From Takakia lepidozioides (taxonomy: Eukaryota; Streptophyta; Takakiopsida; Takakiales; Takakiaceae): a stretch of 64,000 bases of DNA. Positions within the stretch are counted from its first letter, which is position 1. Every line of letters starts with the position of its first letter. The notes beneath the pieces are model-generated. The model did no database searches and was not told the origin of the DNA. It saw only the letters and a program-made list of their open reading frames with translations. The translations under genes and the position numbers were made by a program. Where the stretch lies: the NCBI GenBank assembly GCA_030704615.1, contig CM060733.1, positions 73,408,001 through 73,472,000 on the forward strand. Direction: 5' to 3'. This document shows positions 1 to 11,980 of the stretch, one piece after another.

Positions 1-370
1 GAGTTAGTTTCTAATTTGCGGGCAGTAGTCACGGCCCATTTGCAATAGTCGGCAGCGACTATGAATCCCTAAGGGGCAAAACCCGTGTCATAGTCGGTGG
101 CGACTATGACCAGGCCAACTTTGGCTACGAGAGGGCCGGATTACTATAGTCGTTGCCGACTATACCCAATGGCTACCCTATATAAAATTGAGTTAGTTTT
201 TAATTTGCGGGCAGTAGTCACGGCCCACTTGCAATAGTTGGCAGCGACTATGAACTCCTAAGGGGCAAAACCTGTGTCATATTTGGTGGCGACTATGACC
301 AGGCCAATTTGGCTACGACAGGGCCGGCTTGGTATAGTCGTTGCCGACTATACCCAATGGCTACCCTTTA
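1..370. repeat. 189-bp tandem duplication carrying TAGTCG palindromes
   Basis: The block beginning gagttagtttctaatttg at position 1 recurs at about 190 with few changes (period about 189 bp). Each unit holds short inverted repeats of the form TAGTCG...CGACTA. It is the left edge of the palindrome field around locus 1. Copy 1 of the ParB-like gene runs leftward toward this block, so the block may be intronic. Confidence 0.8.
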
Positions 371-599
371 CCCAATACCCTATACCCAATGGCGCCTTTC
401 TTTAGTCGTTGCCGACTATGAATACAATGTCTGAGTCCAGTAGTCGGCGCCGACCACGAGCAACAACACTACTGCCGACTACCGGAATGTTTGCCGACTA
501 CAACGAGCCTACAATTTTTTTTTCGACCGCTACTTCCCACACCCAATTTGCTGTATGGCATATGCGAAGGGTGGGTGAATTGCATTGACAATTATGTAC

Positions 600-2171
600 C
601 TGTACCTGCGAGCTGGTAAAGTTCCACCAGGCTGCTCAGTAATTGGCCAACTGCGGGCAGGCCCATCCTTCATCTCGCACCAGAATAGCTCCTTCCAGAA
701 CTTGAGGCGGAAATCGTCCACCCAGACAGAGAGGGTCTTCAGAGTGGGAGCCTCTTCTAGGGTTGGCAGCTGCAGGAACCCTTTCTCAACCAGCATGGCC
801 AACTGCCGCTCTGCTTCCTCCTTTTGTTGCGAGTCCAACATGTCAATTGTTAGAGATGAGAAATTGCAACAATAACTGTAACATGAAGCCACCACCAGTA
901 TTGCCAACATCTTACCTGGAACCACCATGTCATTTTGTCGCACCACAAGCCAAACACCACATCTGTTGGAGCATGGGGGAATTTTCCATTTTTGCGGGTT
1001 GTCGAGTCAGAATTCCACAGCTTCAACCATAAAATCTCTTGTTGGACACATTTCCACGATCTGTCACGCTGCAAAACGCACGGAACAAGACCTTCATTTG
1101 ACCATGGACCTTATTGAAATTCGTGAAAGAAAGTACTACCTACAAAACTCAGCAGGGATTTTAGGGCTTAGGGTGGGCTCCATGGTATAGTCGGCGTAGA
1201 CCATACTTTTAGCGAGGCGGTTGTCAACGGAGGCATTGTGGGCATCTTCTCTGAACTCCCTCCCACCAGGCAATACTTCCGACTTCATCTCACACTACAC
1301 GTCAAATTAATGAATTGGTCCACGAAGCACCCATTGGGACTGCTTATACAAGACCTGCAACCCCATGCAAACAACATCCCCAAATTACTAAACCCTATAC
1401 CTATGCTCATGTGAGCAGAAGAGGAAAAAAAAACTCACACATTCATACGATTCATTGCACGCCGTATGAGGCCCAGATCGGAACTCTTCACATCCATAAT
1501 CTTGGCGTTCACCCAGTAGTGCCAGCTCGCCTCGTCTGTGTGCTGCTTGCGTATGACCTCCATCCAAGCATATCACATGTGATCCCGTCGTAGATGTGCA
1601 GCCATTTGTTGGAGAGAAACTCCCACTCCGTGTTCTATATGTCTTCCTCAAATGCTGCATCCGCTGCCTGCCAATGTTCAGACCATGCATCCCGATCTCC
1701 TTGTTGGATTTCTTGGCTCTGTCCACTGTCATCATTGATGGAAAGTAGTAGTGATGCAAGTGCATCATTGTACCTGTCCGCCTCAAAATACAACTTGAGC
1801 TTGTTGATGCCTGGGCGCTCAACCATGCGCATAGCCGGGAGGGGTTGCATCCTGCATAATGGTATCCTTGGCGGAGCACCATTCCGCAGCAAGTGCAAAA
1901 TAGAATTCATTGTGTGGTTCATGGCACTTGTAGTGAGTGAGAGTAGGGCTTGCTTCCGCATGTCGCCAGTCAAAACAACGTCCGCCAGAACAGTGTTTTG
2001 CACACTTGCAGCATTTTGAACAGGTCCGCCACCCTGTGCGCTCGTTGCTGGACCTGGCGATGCAACGCTTTGAAAAATGGGGGAGAGGGGGGGACGATCC
2101 ATCGATGGTGTGGCTGCTGTAGACACCAAACCGCCTTCCTGTGAAGTCGTTGATTTCTTACGAAGTTTCAC
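600..2171 (-). pseudogene. ParB-like/DNA methyltransferase family, copy 1 (broken; 3' part off-window)
   Basis: Homology to the gene at 28,215-34,197 defines this copy. Three exon regions are visible. The first (about 2,171-1,433) carries the RIPLCRM and INKLKLYF stretch, then a region matching the ParB-like motif, then a WHYWVNAKIMDV stretch ending at a donor (gtgagt). The second (1,068-916) has acceptor tttgcag, ends MTWWFQ and uses donor gtaag. The third (about 860-600) is the SQQKEEAERQL stretch ending at donor CAG|gtacat, the same donor as copy 2. Decay is clear. There is a TAG after the residues EEDI, a frameshift before WHYW, and the D-G-N-H-R motif has become D-G-I-T-C. I could not find the exon matching 30,207-30,394. 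The methyltransferase exons would lie left of the window. The family assignment by comparison is firm; the biochemical role is inferred. Confidence 0.7.
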
Positions 2172-4436
2172 TAATTTTCTGGTCTAGCACCCTCGCTGCT
2201 CTGTTGGGAGACCACCGTCCGCCCGCGCAGTATGCGTGTTTGTGTGGGCAACACAAACCCCCCCTCTTCCTCCGCTTGAGGCTCCATGACGACAACGTTC
2301 CCCTGCTAAAAAATAGAAAGTGAAGCCGAAGAGTCGGGCACCGCAGAGGAGAATCCGCATGACCGTATGCACTGCCGAACCCGGAAAGGGATCAGAACCC
2401 GTCCTACGTGGGCCGTAACGTATGCCTACAAAATTGAGGTAGTGCCACGCAGCCGGCTGCACGCCGTAACCGAACTATGTGCCAAGTGGCCCGCGCCAAA
2501 ATTCAAATAGCAATAACGGATCGAATCCCCCATCCATGGAAGCACGCCATCCGTTGTCATCCGATGTGGATGTTAAATGTGCGTCGAATTAACTCCATCC
2601 AAACCTACGTCAGGAATATGTGATGGCTACCACATCCCCAAAATTGAGAAATAGCCTCCTCCCACTCCGCTAGAAGTAATTTCCGACACGTGGCCTGAAC
2701 TCCATCCAAATAGTTTAGGATGAGAAATATAAGAGGAGTGAATGGTAAAATTTATGTTGACTCGAACGCTGTCAATGTCAATATCCGCGAATCTCTTCTG
2801 GGTGCAATGGGGGTCCGGGTTTGCAGAACGTCATCTTAAATGGTATAATCAACTTCTAATATCCGAACTCCATATCGGAACTTTATATCCCCGAATCTTA
2901 ATATCCTCTGCAGGCTCCTGGAAGTTTCTGGAGGAGCAGAAATTATGAGTCAGAGAGCGCATATTCCGGATGTGAATGACTAAATCTATTTGCAAATTAA
3001 AGAGTCTTTGTCTTGAAATATCACGGATTTTGACATAGCCAATAATATCACCTCAATCACATGGTTTGTGGTATGGGAATGGAGGACTGTGGGGAGGGGT
3101 TTTTGGATCAGGGTCGGGTTGGGGAACTTGAGAGATTTGTCTATCCGTTGTGGCTGGTTGGGTGGGAGATGCGGAGTGGTCCAGATGGCAGGGCATGCTC
3201 TTGTGGGAACATTGTGTGTGGCTTTAGAACCAGGCTAGTGAACTGAGGGCATGAAATGTGCATTGTAGAGTTGATGAAGCGGAATCTTCTTTAGGAATCG
3301 CAGACTTCTGATAAACAGTGAGTATGCCAGCATCACGGGCTGAGTGTTCTTGCTCTTGCTACACCTCCAGTGTGATTGAATTTTTCCAACAGAGGATTAT
3401 TTCTCCCGTGTGTATGGCATGATGGTTTAGTGTGTTACATGGTTTGTCCATCTGTCTTGCATAGGTTGATTTGCTTGCTTGCCCTTCCAGTGTAATGGAT
3501 GCCTATGCCTATCCCTGAAGAGCTGAATTGGCAAGCACACAGTCGGGAAATGCCATCCGCAAGAATTGGTCGGCGCCGACCATACACTACAATGCCTTTG
3601 AAGTGGATGTGTTCAGTGTCTTTAACTCTGTAAATTTTTACGAATTTCAATAATTCCATAAGGTCGGTGCCGACTTGGATTTCATTGACTGCCTCCATGC
3701 GGCGCAATCCGCCACAACATGCGCCAATTTCTGTAGTCGGCGCCGACTACACCCTCACAATGCCGGAAATGGTTTTAATTTCATCCGAGTATCTTCCAAT
3801 ATTTCAAAATTAAAGGAAATTTGAAGGTCGGTCCCGACTACAAGCACATTTAAGCCAAAAAATCAATTGGAAGGCAAATTTGTGCGTTCGTATGGAAGTC
3901 GGCAGCGACTATAGTGCATTAATGGAAAGCGCTTGTCGATTTAAGCAATAGTCGTTGCCGACTATTCCGTTCGCAAGCCAATTTGCCAAAAAAGCCACAT
4001 GAAATGAACATCTTTAGCGACCTTGGCGGATCTGTTGGCCGACTTCAACAAAAACTGGTATAGTCGCCAACGACTACTCCGATTCGTCTTGCAATTCAAT
4101 GAAATCTGCCTGATCCGTCGCCGGAATTAATTTCAACGATATGAAGTCGGTACCGACTACGGAAGAAAACCTGTCCCACTAACTATTTCACAATGTTCAT
4201 GCCTTTCAAATAGGCGTGGTCGGCAACGACAATAAGGCATCCACCTGTGGCGTAGAACAAATTCAGATGAAGAGGAGGTTAATGGTTGTTTCGAAATGGC
4301 CGTTGCCAGCTGAACGTGCCGCCGCCAATTGTTGCGCAGATGGTTTTCATCCGACCTTAAATCCATTAAATATTCCTTTTGCATTTATTTCTTACCGTTG
4401 TTGACGTACAGTTCGTTAGGAAATCGTAAACTGCAG
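2172..4436. other. Divergent intergenic stretch of locus 1
   Basis: This 2.2-kb stretch separates the leftward ParB-like copy 1 from the rightward transposase A. I see no convincing coding sequence. From about 3,560 it fills with short palindromes of the TAGTCG type. The N-terminal exons of both genes may lie here but are too decayed to call. Confidence 0.5.
3560..4230. repeat. Palindrome cluster, TAGTCGGCGCCGACTA type
   Basis: Many 12-18-bp inverted repeats with arms TAGTCG/CGACTA and a variable centre occur here. A perfect 18-bp example, GTAGTCGGCGCCGACTAC, lies at 3,733-3,750. Variants read GGTCGGCGCCGACC, AGTCGGCAGCGACT and AGTCGGTACCGACT. Spacing is irregular, so this is not a tandem array. 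The same words reappear in 1-500 and in the transposase A intron (6,120-7,060). Confidence 0.85.
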
Positions 4437-7400
4437 CTTGGAAGGATAAATTTTGAAAATGTTGAAGCAAGGAAGGTGAGATGCTTGCCGAGGATCGTTG
4501 ACGGCGATGTTTTGTATGAGCTGCCGCCCACATCGAACACATCTCCAGCTGGGCAGCTTGAGGGCATGGACCGCAAATACGACGGGAATCCATGGACGGT
4601 CACAAAAATAACCAACATCAAGCTCCCGCTCATTGGTTCAAAAGGCGGCGCTGTGAGGTGATGTTTCCATTTTCAGTGGTGGATATTGCCATACGACTTT
4701 TTGTAGTCAGTGTAGACTTACATTGTTTGTCCACGTAGTGCCACGATCGTAGTCGAGTACTAACCAACTTTCACATGGCAGATATGTTTACTGTGTTGAA
4801 GCGTTGAGGTGCGTCCGGGGAACATGCCCATTCTTCGTCAAGGAGGGAGCGCACAATGAGATGCACTGGTTCGGGCACTTCGAGGTACAGTTCAAGCCAC
4901 AGAGCCAAGTTCTGCCAAACACCTTTGTATGCGTAGTGTGCAATCATGCACCCACGTGCATGCATATTTGCCCCGCGAAAATGTTTTACGTCCTTGGTCC
5001 ACCAACAATGACAAGAGCAGCCATCCATGTTGGGAACCACTCACACCCCTCTGCACCAGGGCTGTGTCGGGAAGCAGCAGTAAAGGCAAAAAGTGTCATT
5101 GCAGAAGAGATCCAAAGGTCACCCTCAGCCAGGCCCAAATCAGTTCAGCTATCTGTTGCTGAATCTATCGTCATGGAGAGGTGATATCTCCTGGTGCAAC
5201 GGAGAGTTCGAAGCTATATGATGAGCAATTCGAGGAGCTCATGGAAGAAGTGGGTGCAGTGAGCAGATGTGGTGTTCGTTACGAGACACAGAAGACAAAA
5301 GCGGCAATGGGGATTGGGAGCGATGTGGAAGCGTTAATGACAATGAAAAGTTGGAGCGGGTACGACTATATCCAGGGGAGCCGTTTTCCAGGTCAAGGGA
5401 GTGTGTACGAGAGATGTTTTGTCTTCAAGATGTCAACTGTTGGTAAAGGCTGTGGAGTCCATTTGGTGGACATGATGCGGGTCGGTGGTGAGCTGGGGTC
5501 GAGTTGGATTATGTTCGACAACGTCAAACGAATACACAGTTGGAGCACAATGGCGTGTCACGTGTACCATTTGAATTACCGCAAGATTATGACAATCGCA
5601 ATCTGTGAAATGAAATCGGAGGATACAACATCACAAGTGATTATGTGGGAGTGCATCAACGATCAGATGCGAAGAGCAGGGAAGGGCCAACCACAATTCC
5701 GAGGATTCATGGCCGACAATGCAAATGCCAACTAGGCTATTGTGCGTATGGTGTATGGCGGAGGGGAACCTATGCCTGATCGAGAAAGGACATGTGGCTT
5801 CTATTGGGGCCAGAGCCTGGACAAATGGACGAAAAAAAATATATTGCAGGACCTTCAAAAAGCACATATACAGCTGTGTACGAAATGGAGAGCAGCAAGT
5901 TCTGAGGCGGAAGCAGAGGTTTCGTTTGTGGCGATCCGTGCCTGGTGGTCCTCCTCCGGTGCCGTGCGAGACGATGACGTTCCTGCGCTGGAAAGCTGGC
6001 TTTCGTGGTGGACATACCGATACTACCAATTGGGAGCATATGTTCGCAATGTAAGTCTTCGGTTTCTACAAACACTGTATATGCACTTCTATGATGCCAC
6101 TCACGTGAGCGAACCTAATGTCTTAGTCGGCACCGACCAGAGCCTTACATCTCTGGAATGAGATGCATTTGTTAGGCTATATTTCTACCAAGTGCGTTAT
6201 GCGCATGATCCTCCGCTCACATGAGCACGTCATAAGTTTAAGTAGAACGGTTTCCACTCGACGCTTTTTATACATTGCCGAATATGCAGAACTGACATGA
6301 TATGAAGTTAAACCATATAGTCTGCAGCAACTATTGCACCCGCCATCTGTACATGCTTCTTTTACTGCATAACATTTGCACCCACAGGGTACTAGTACCG
6401 TATAGTCTGCAACGACTATATGGGATTGATATATTTTCACACACAGGTAATTCCATACGTGTTATATTGGTTTGGTCACATGTGAGGATAAACGAATAAG
6501 GGGCATAGTCGGTAACGACTATGCCACCGGGAACGTAAAGCGGTTCATGCAGTTGGCCTGTACTAATAGTTTGTAGCGACTATGGCTTGGTTGTTCAATG
6601 TTTCAGGGTCGGTTACAGAAACGTGGGTGTCTTTTTATGAGACTGCTCATATAGTCGGCAACGACTATCTACGGGACGTACATGCAGTACACTATTTACT
6701 GAACGTGTCATTATAGTCTGTACCGACTACGTTCCTACCGTCTGCTTGTTAGATAATATGCGATTCGTCTTTATTTTTAGTACAAAGCCTGCTGATAATG
6801 ACGTTATCGTATAGTCTGTATTATGTAAATGGTCCAGCATTTGGCATTGCAGCGTTCTTTTCTAGCTCCAGATCTTGCAGTACACATGTACAAGTCAACA
6901 TTGAAGCATAGTTGGTGCAGACTATTAAACAGCACAGTCAGTGGAGGACCAATTTGTAGGACATAACCGCATAGTCGTCGCCGACTACAAGCCCGACAGG
7001 ATCCGACATCCGACAACATTCCGCCGGTAACGCTAAAGTCGGTGCAGACTATAGGCACCATAGACAGACCTCTATACAGCCACCAGGAACAACTTGACGA
7101 GGACAATTATGCAATCGTGTGACTACCACAGTTATCTGAAGGGTGGAGCAAAGGGTTCCGGAACCGACCAGGCACAACTGCTAGCCCGTGCTGCATCGCG
7201 ATTGTCTGATCCAGCTAAAATGACAGAAGCGGTCAGGTCTTTCGTAGATGGTACTGAGCTTCATGGGCAAAATCCAGGGCTCGAGGGTGATCTCCTAACT
7301 CGCACAACAAAACGGAAGATTGTTCTTGGCAACTTACAGGAAGAGAAAACCCGTCACTCCTGGAGGTCTGACTTAAACCTCCGAACAACACCGAGGCGTC

Positions 7401-8178
7401 ATGAAGGTTCTGGTGGACCAAGAGTGTCCACATGCACTACTGACATGTCCGTGGAGAATTTGGAGGATGATCTTCCAGTTCAGAACAAAAAGCCAGTTTT
7501 GGAGTCGGCTATGTCCATGGCATGCTGGCACATAGCACGAACTTCTAACACATCACGGGTAAAGTGCTGGGCAGTGCGCCCTGAGTGTGGGAAGCCATGC
7601 AAACAGGAAATCAGGCCACTCCAGAGTTTGGGTGTTCCGGCTCCGAGGTTTGTTGGTCGGCACCACCCTCCTGCCCTGGTGAAGCCGAAGATGATGGAGA
7701 TTTGGCACTGCCCAACAGACATCATCTACTGTGTCGGTGGCGATTCTAACCAGTATGTGCTAGACAGACCTGATATTCCGGACGTTTGGCCTGTGATGGT
7801 GGGACGAACCTAAGTTAGGCAGAGGTTGACTCTTTCACAAAAGCAGGCTTTCGACTTGTTCCCCCAGATGACATGGGTAATTCCCAAGGTGAATGGGACT
7901 GTGTTGCGGAAGATATCAATAATCTGGATCCAGACTCGTATGCGACAAAAAGGTGGGACAGAGTATATCGGCGGAAGAAACGGTCAGCAATCGCTCGTAA
8001 GAAGATGAAGTTACTTTGCAGGCCACGATGCAATCATTTAAGGATGTTCCACGCCCCGGAAATTGGATGTGTGTACACACTGTTCACACCGGGATCAGCA
8101 AAAGCAAGGGAGGTGTACAATGTTTGCATCTCTAGAAGTCCGGATCCTTGTAGTCTATTCCGACTACAAAGTGCATGA
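4437..8178 (+). pseudogene. MULE-like DDE transposase, copy A (broken)
   Basis: Several exons match copy B at 23,500-26,723. In order they are: a segment around MDRKYDGNPWTVTK (4,437-4,661, donor gtgatg); a Cys/His-rich segment with CPFFVKEG, HWFGHFE and CNHAPTCMHICPAKMFYVL (about 4,780-5,184); the core with YDYIQGSRFPGQG, the acidic AICEMKSED stretch and GFMADNANAN (5,181-6,050, donor gtaagt); and a C-terminal region with WHIART, CPTDIIYCVGG and VWPV (about 7,060-7,813). It ends in a degenerate SWIM-like stretch, IGCVYTL...REVYNVCI (to 8,178). Defects are a TAG in place of the Trp codon at 5,733, a frameshift near 5,181, a TAA at 7,811, and a frameshift near 7,870. The last part of the SWIM finger is lost where palindromes begin. 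MULE assignment rests on the DDE-like core plus SWIM; I am fairly sure of transposase, less of the subfamily. Confidence 0.75.
6120..7060. repeat. Intronic palindrome cluster, TAGTC type
   Basis: This lies in the large intron of transposase A, between the donor after YVRN and the exon starting LYTATRNN. Units such as CATAGTCGGTAACGACTATG, ATAGTCGGCAACGACTAT and TAGTCGTCGCCGACTA are scattered every 50-150 bp. They share arms with the 3.6-4.2 kb cluster. Confidence 0.85.
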
Positions 8179-8712
8179 CAACTTGGATTTTCTTGTGAAC
8201 TCCAACTCTTTCCACGGATAAGGTCTTTTTTTAACAGGTTTGGAAACATGGACATGCTTGGAATATTCATAGTCTGTGCCGACTACAAAGTGTATGACCA
8301 TTTGAATGAATTAGTTAACTCCAACTCTTTGCTCAGATGAGCTCATTTTTCAACTACCAATTTTTTGCAATCAAATATGAGTCCATATCCATCTTCTTTC
8401 ACTTAATTCTTGTAGTCTGTGCCGACTACAAAGTGTAAGACCATTTGGATAAATTAGTTAACTCCAACTCTTTGCTTAGATGAACTCATTTTTCAACTAC
8501 CACTTTTTTGCAATCAAATGTGAGTCCATATCCATCTTCTTTCACTTAATTCTTGTAGTCTGTGCCGACTACAAAGTGTATGACCATTTGGGTAAATTAG
8601 TTAACTCCAACTCTTTGCTCAGATGAGCTCATTTTCAACTACTTTTTGCAATCAAATGTGAGTCCATATCCATCTTCTTTCACTTAATTCTTGTAGTCTG
8701 TGCCAACTACAA
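8140..8712. repeat. About 141-bp minisatellite, each unit headed by a palindrome
   Basis: Units start at the palindrome GTAGTCTGTGCCGACTAC at about 8,270, 8,412, 8,553 and 8,692, with a diverged one at about 8,150. Two of the intervals are 141 and 139 bp. The filler includes ttagttaactccaactctttg and is well conserved between units. The array begins exactly where the SWIM-like end of transposase A is lost. Confidence 0.9.
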
Positions 8713-9119
8713 GACATGGGTGTCCCGGATTTACAATCTTGCCAACAACATTTCCTAACACACATATTATTCATAAACCGGAATTTGTTGCTGACATGGC
8801 CAAACCAACGTACACCAAAATAACTGTCATGGTGATCAATATTCCTGTGGGCTCAAATCCTAATAATGAATTTTATTTTAAGACACATTCCTTCAATATG
8901 TATTGCTCATTTAACACAAGAATTAAAATAGAAAATGAGTTCCATTCTTCAATATCAATTCTGAAACATGTTAACAATAGTAAAATGCCTAAAGTACAAG
9001 AGGTACAATTTTTTTTTATTCTTGATAGTCGTTGCCGACCTCAATGATCATAGCCTCCTTTATCCACTTCTATGTCATGACGTACAAATAAGTTTTTTTT
9101 TTGCAATGACTACAATGTC

Positions 9120-9284
9120 TCAAATCCTATTGCGGCAAACAGGGCATGACCCGTTTCGAAGCAGCCACCCTTTAATGCAGATAGAGTGAAAGGAATGGCC
9201 GCACTCACTGAGAATACGGACTGACTCGCCCTGTACTGGACAGTCTTGGCAAACAGTGCATCGTTCGTTTGTTGTTGGACATGT
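9120..9284 (-). pseudogene. RING-H2 zinc finger fragment
   Basis: On the minus strand 46 codons plus a stop encode a complete RING-H2 finger. The ligands are C-x2-C, then C-x-H-x2-H-x2-C (CGHSFHSIC), then C-x2-C (CPVC) ten residues later, with the Trp seen in E3 ligases. The stop TGA is at 9,122-9,120. A TAA lies nine codons upstream of the first Cys, and an acceptor-like tatcgcag sits just before it, so the fragment has lost its N-terminal part. It lies directly antisense to and upstream of the TNP2 C-terminus at 9,335. RING-H2 proteins normally act as ubiquitin E3 ligases. Whether this was a host gene or transposon cargo is unknown. Confidence 0.6.
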
Positions 9285-9334
9285 TTATCCTGCGATAACA
9301 AACTCCATTGAATGCATTTCAATGATTTCCATGC

Positions 9335-10727
9335 TTGCCTGTAGTGCACTTAGTGGAAGAGGCTTCGATTGTCGGCCCCATTCATTCTCGGTGGATATAC
9401 TTCCTTGAGCGTTATATGAAGACTTTGAAAGGATTTGTAAGACAAATGGCGCACCCGGAGGGTAGCATGGCGGAGGGGTATATGTTGCAAGAAGCTATGT
9501 TCTATTGCACGGAGTACATGACAAGGGTAGATGAGGAAGCCCCTCGGATGTGGAAGGAAGAGGAGGATGCACGAACCAAGGACATCGTTTTGCCCAAAAA
9601 AATCGAAGAGGGTAAAATTGCCGACCTTGGTGATTGAGCAAGCGCATGACTTCAAACTGAAGAACACCCCATCCATACATGAGTGGGAGGCAAGATACAA
9701 TAATCTTGTTCAGCAACGAGAGGAGGAGATGCTTGCATGGAGGCGGAACCATCCAAGGCCGGTTACTAGACGCCCATGACGAGGAGCGGGCCGCCAGAAT
9801 GTTCCTTCACAAAATTTGCCCATGGAATTGCAGCCTTTAAGTTCATTCCAACAGTGGCTTCGGACTTCAGTTTATAACGTTGTTGCTCAAAGAGAGGTGG
9901 TTTCAGATTTGGTGCAAGACATTGCAAAGGGCCCCTCTCAATTCGCGACCTCATACACGGCGGTTTGGGTTCACGGTCGTCATTTCCGCATTTGTGCTCT
10001 TGACATGAAGCGCAAAACAACCTTTGATTCTGGCTTGTGTGCCACATATTGGCAAGACTCCGTGTGGGGCAAGGGAGCTGATACACGACCTGCTATGAGC
10101 AAACTTGAGTACATTGGAGAGCTTGAGAGCATACTCCAACTTCAATATACAAGGTACCGGCCTCTTCTCTTCAAGGGAAGGTGGTTCCAGTCACATCTTG
10201 TGGGGCCCTCCGCAACACTAGTGCAAAATGATTGTGGTTTCATGCGTGTTAATGCAGATAGGCTCAACCCTACTCATCGTCCCTCCGATGAGCCTTTTTC
10301 ACGGCCTTTAGACATGGAGCAAGTTTTCTTCTCCGATGACAAAACAAGAGGGGGGAATTGGAAGGTGGTTGTGCATGCTCAGCCAAGAGGAAGACGTATC
10401 TATCATGGTCTTGGATCTCCATGGGGTGAGGCAATTGCGGTGGACGGAGAGACTGGTCATAATGATGCTGATGATGGAGGTTGGGTAGAGGGGGTAGAAG
10501 ATGATGACGCCCCGGACAATGCATCCTGGACCCTATATGATGAAGCTCCAGAAGATACGGATGTTGGAGAAGGAGACGAAGACACGGCCATTGACAACGA
10601 GGTGGAGGATGATTCGGAGGTGCGTTTTGAGGGCCGGACCATTTATGACAATGACTCCGATGACCAAGAAGACTTGCAGCTTGATGAGGATGAAGAAGCT
10701 CCGGATGATGATGTTCAAGTTGATTAG
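9335..10727 (+). pseudogene. CACTA (En/Spm) TNP2-type transposase, C-terminal part
   Basis: The first segment (9,335-9,500) has HLVEEA, GPIHSRWIYFLERYMKTLKG and HPEGSMAEGY, diagnostic of the DUF4218 region of plant TNP2. A frameshift near 9,620 leads to EQAHDFKLKN. A TGA at 9,777-9,779 follows (CGCCCATGACGA; a C-to-T change from CGA would explain it). The frame then stays open for over 300 codons: SFQQWLRT, then a DUF4216-like region (YIGELESILQLQY, LLFKGRWF, QVFFSDD, NWKVVV), then a long Asp/Glu-rich tail. The catalytic N-terminal half is absent; upstream is minisatellite. Transposase identity is secure; the copy is not functional. Confidence 0.88.
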
Positions 10728-11980
10728 ACACAAAATCAAAGCTACATAACAATTCTCGCACCGAACTGGACCCATCTCTTCGATTGATTGTACATGTACA
10801 TGCATATTGTAGTTTATTTCTATGATTGATCAAATATGGCTGTGGCTGATAGTCTTTCAAGAAAGAAGGCAGAGGCAATGAATATGTTGGAGCAACACAT
10901 ACAGATGTGGTATCAAGAGAATTATCAAAATGAATGTCACAATCTACAAGAAGGTCCTCAACAACAAGCTAAACCATAAAGAAAAACAAACACCCTACCC
11001 CAGTACATATGAAAAAAAAAAAACTAAGAACCCCCAAAGGCCCTAAGCCTAAACCTAGAAAGCCCTGCAGTCGCTACCTGCGACCCCCACACGTCGCAAC
11101 CTGCGACGCAGTTTTTTGGATTTATGAGGCCGGGGGTCGCAAACTGCGACTGCCAACCGTCGCCAACTACGACCTGTTTTTTTCTTTTGAAAGAATGGAT
11201 TTATGAGGCCGGGGGTCGCAATTGGCGACGGCAACCCGTCGCAAAATGTGACATGTTTTTTTGTTTTGAAAGAATAGGGAAGCCGGGCTGTTTGCGACAC
11301 CCGGCCGTCGCAGGGGCCTTTTGCCCTTCATGCCACCATGCGATGGTTGGGCGTCGCAAAAAAGGGTTGCGATGAAAGAAAGGGCATGAAAGGGTTTTTT
11401 TTTTTGGGCTTGCGACGACCGGCTGTCGCCAGAAAGGGCTGACTTCTCCCCTTCGCTGGGGGCGACGCTTGAGCGTCACACGGAAGGGCTGCTTGCTGCC
11501 CTTCATCCGCCAGTGCGACGGCCAGGCGTCGCCGCTGGCCCCAGCGCTAGGTGGCGACCCGCGGGGTTTGGCTGCGACGGCCCGGCATCGCAAACACGCT
11601 CCGCGGGGTTGGCGTCGCACGCTTGGCGCCGCGCGGGGCGTGGGGGCGCAGCTGGCGTTGCAAACCCCCCCCCCCCCATCATTTGCTGTAGTATTTGGGG
11701 GGGGGGGGGGGGGACGTTGCTTAAGCGACACGTAGGGGGTCGCTTGGCAAGCACGGTGTGTCTTTTGTTTTTTTTCCCTCTTTTTTCTGTAACACAAACT
11801 AGGGTTCCACCTGGACTCAGGATGTCTTCATAATTCCACTCAACAGAAGATCATAAGTATTACAGAGGGGTCGCTTTTTACTATGATATTTTGTGTTTTT
11901 TTTAAATACGTCGCATTGAACATTAACCCGGGGTTGCAGCTCTATATTTTTTTATTTTTTTATTTTTTTGTATGAAATAG
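10728..11980. other. Spacer between TNP2 and the SET-like gene
   Basis: This holds one small open frame (10,836-10,979, 47 codons, starting MAVADSLSRKKAEAMNMLEQ) that I do not recognise. After it comes the GTCGC palindrome field (listed separately), followed by T-rich runs up to 11,970. Confidence 0.4.
11060..11770. repeat. GTCGCA/TGCGAC array in the CACTA spacer
   Basis: There are dozens of GTCGC and GCGAC hexamer-scale words in both orientations, often paired as inverted repeats (for example GTCGCAACCTGCGAC and GTCGCAAACTGCGAC). The array also contains runs of about 12 C and about 17 G near 11,670-11,715. In En/Spm elements the subterminal regions carry repeated short binding sites for the TNPA-type accessory protein. 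This array, just downstream of TNP2, could be the counterpart. That role is inference. Confidence 0.75.

Noticed and set aside
10270-10878. 202-codon minus-strand frame opposite the TNP2 acidic tail
   Set aside because: The antisense of GAT/GAA-rich codons stays open by composition; TNP2 on the plus strand is the real coding sequence.
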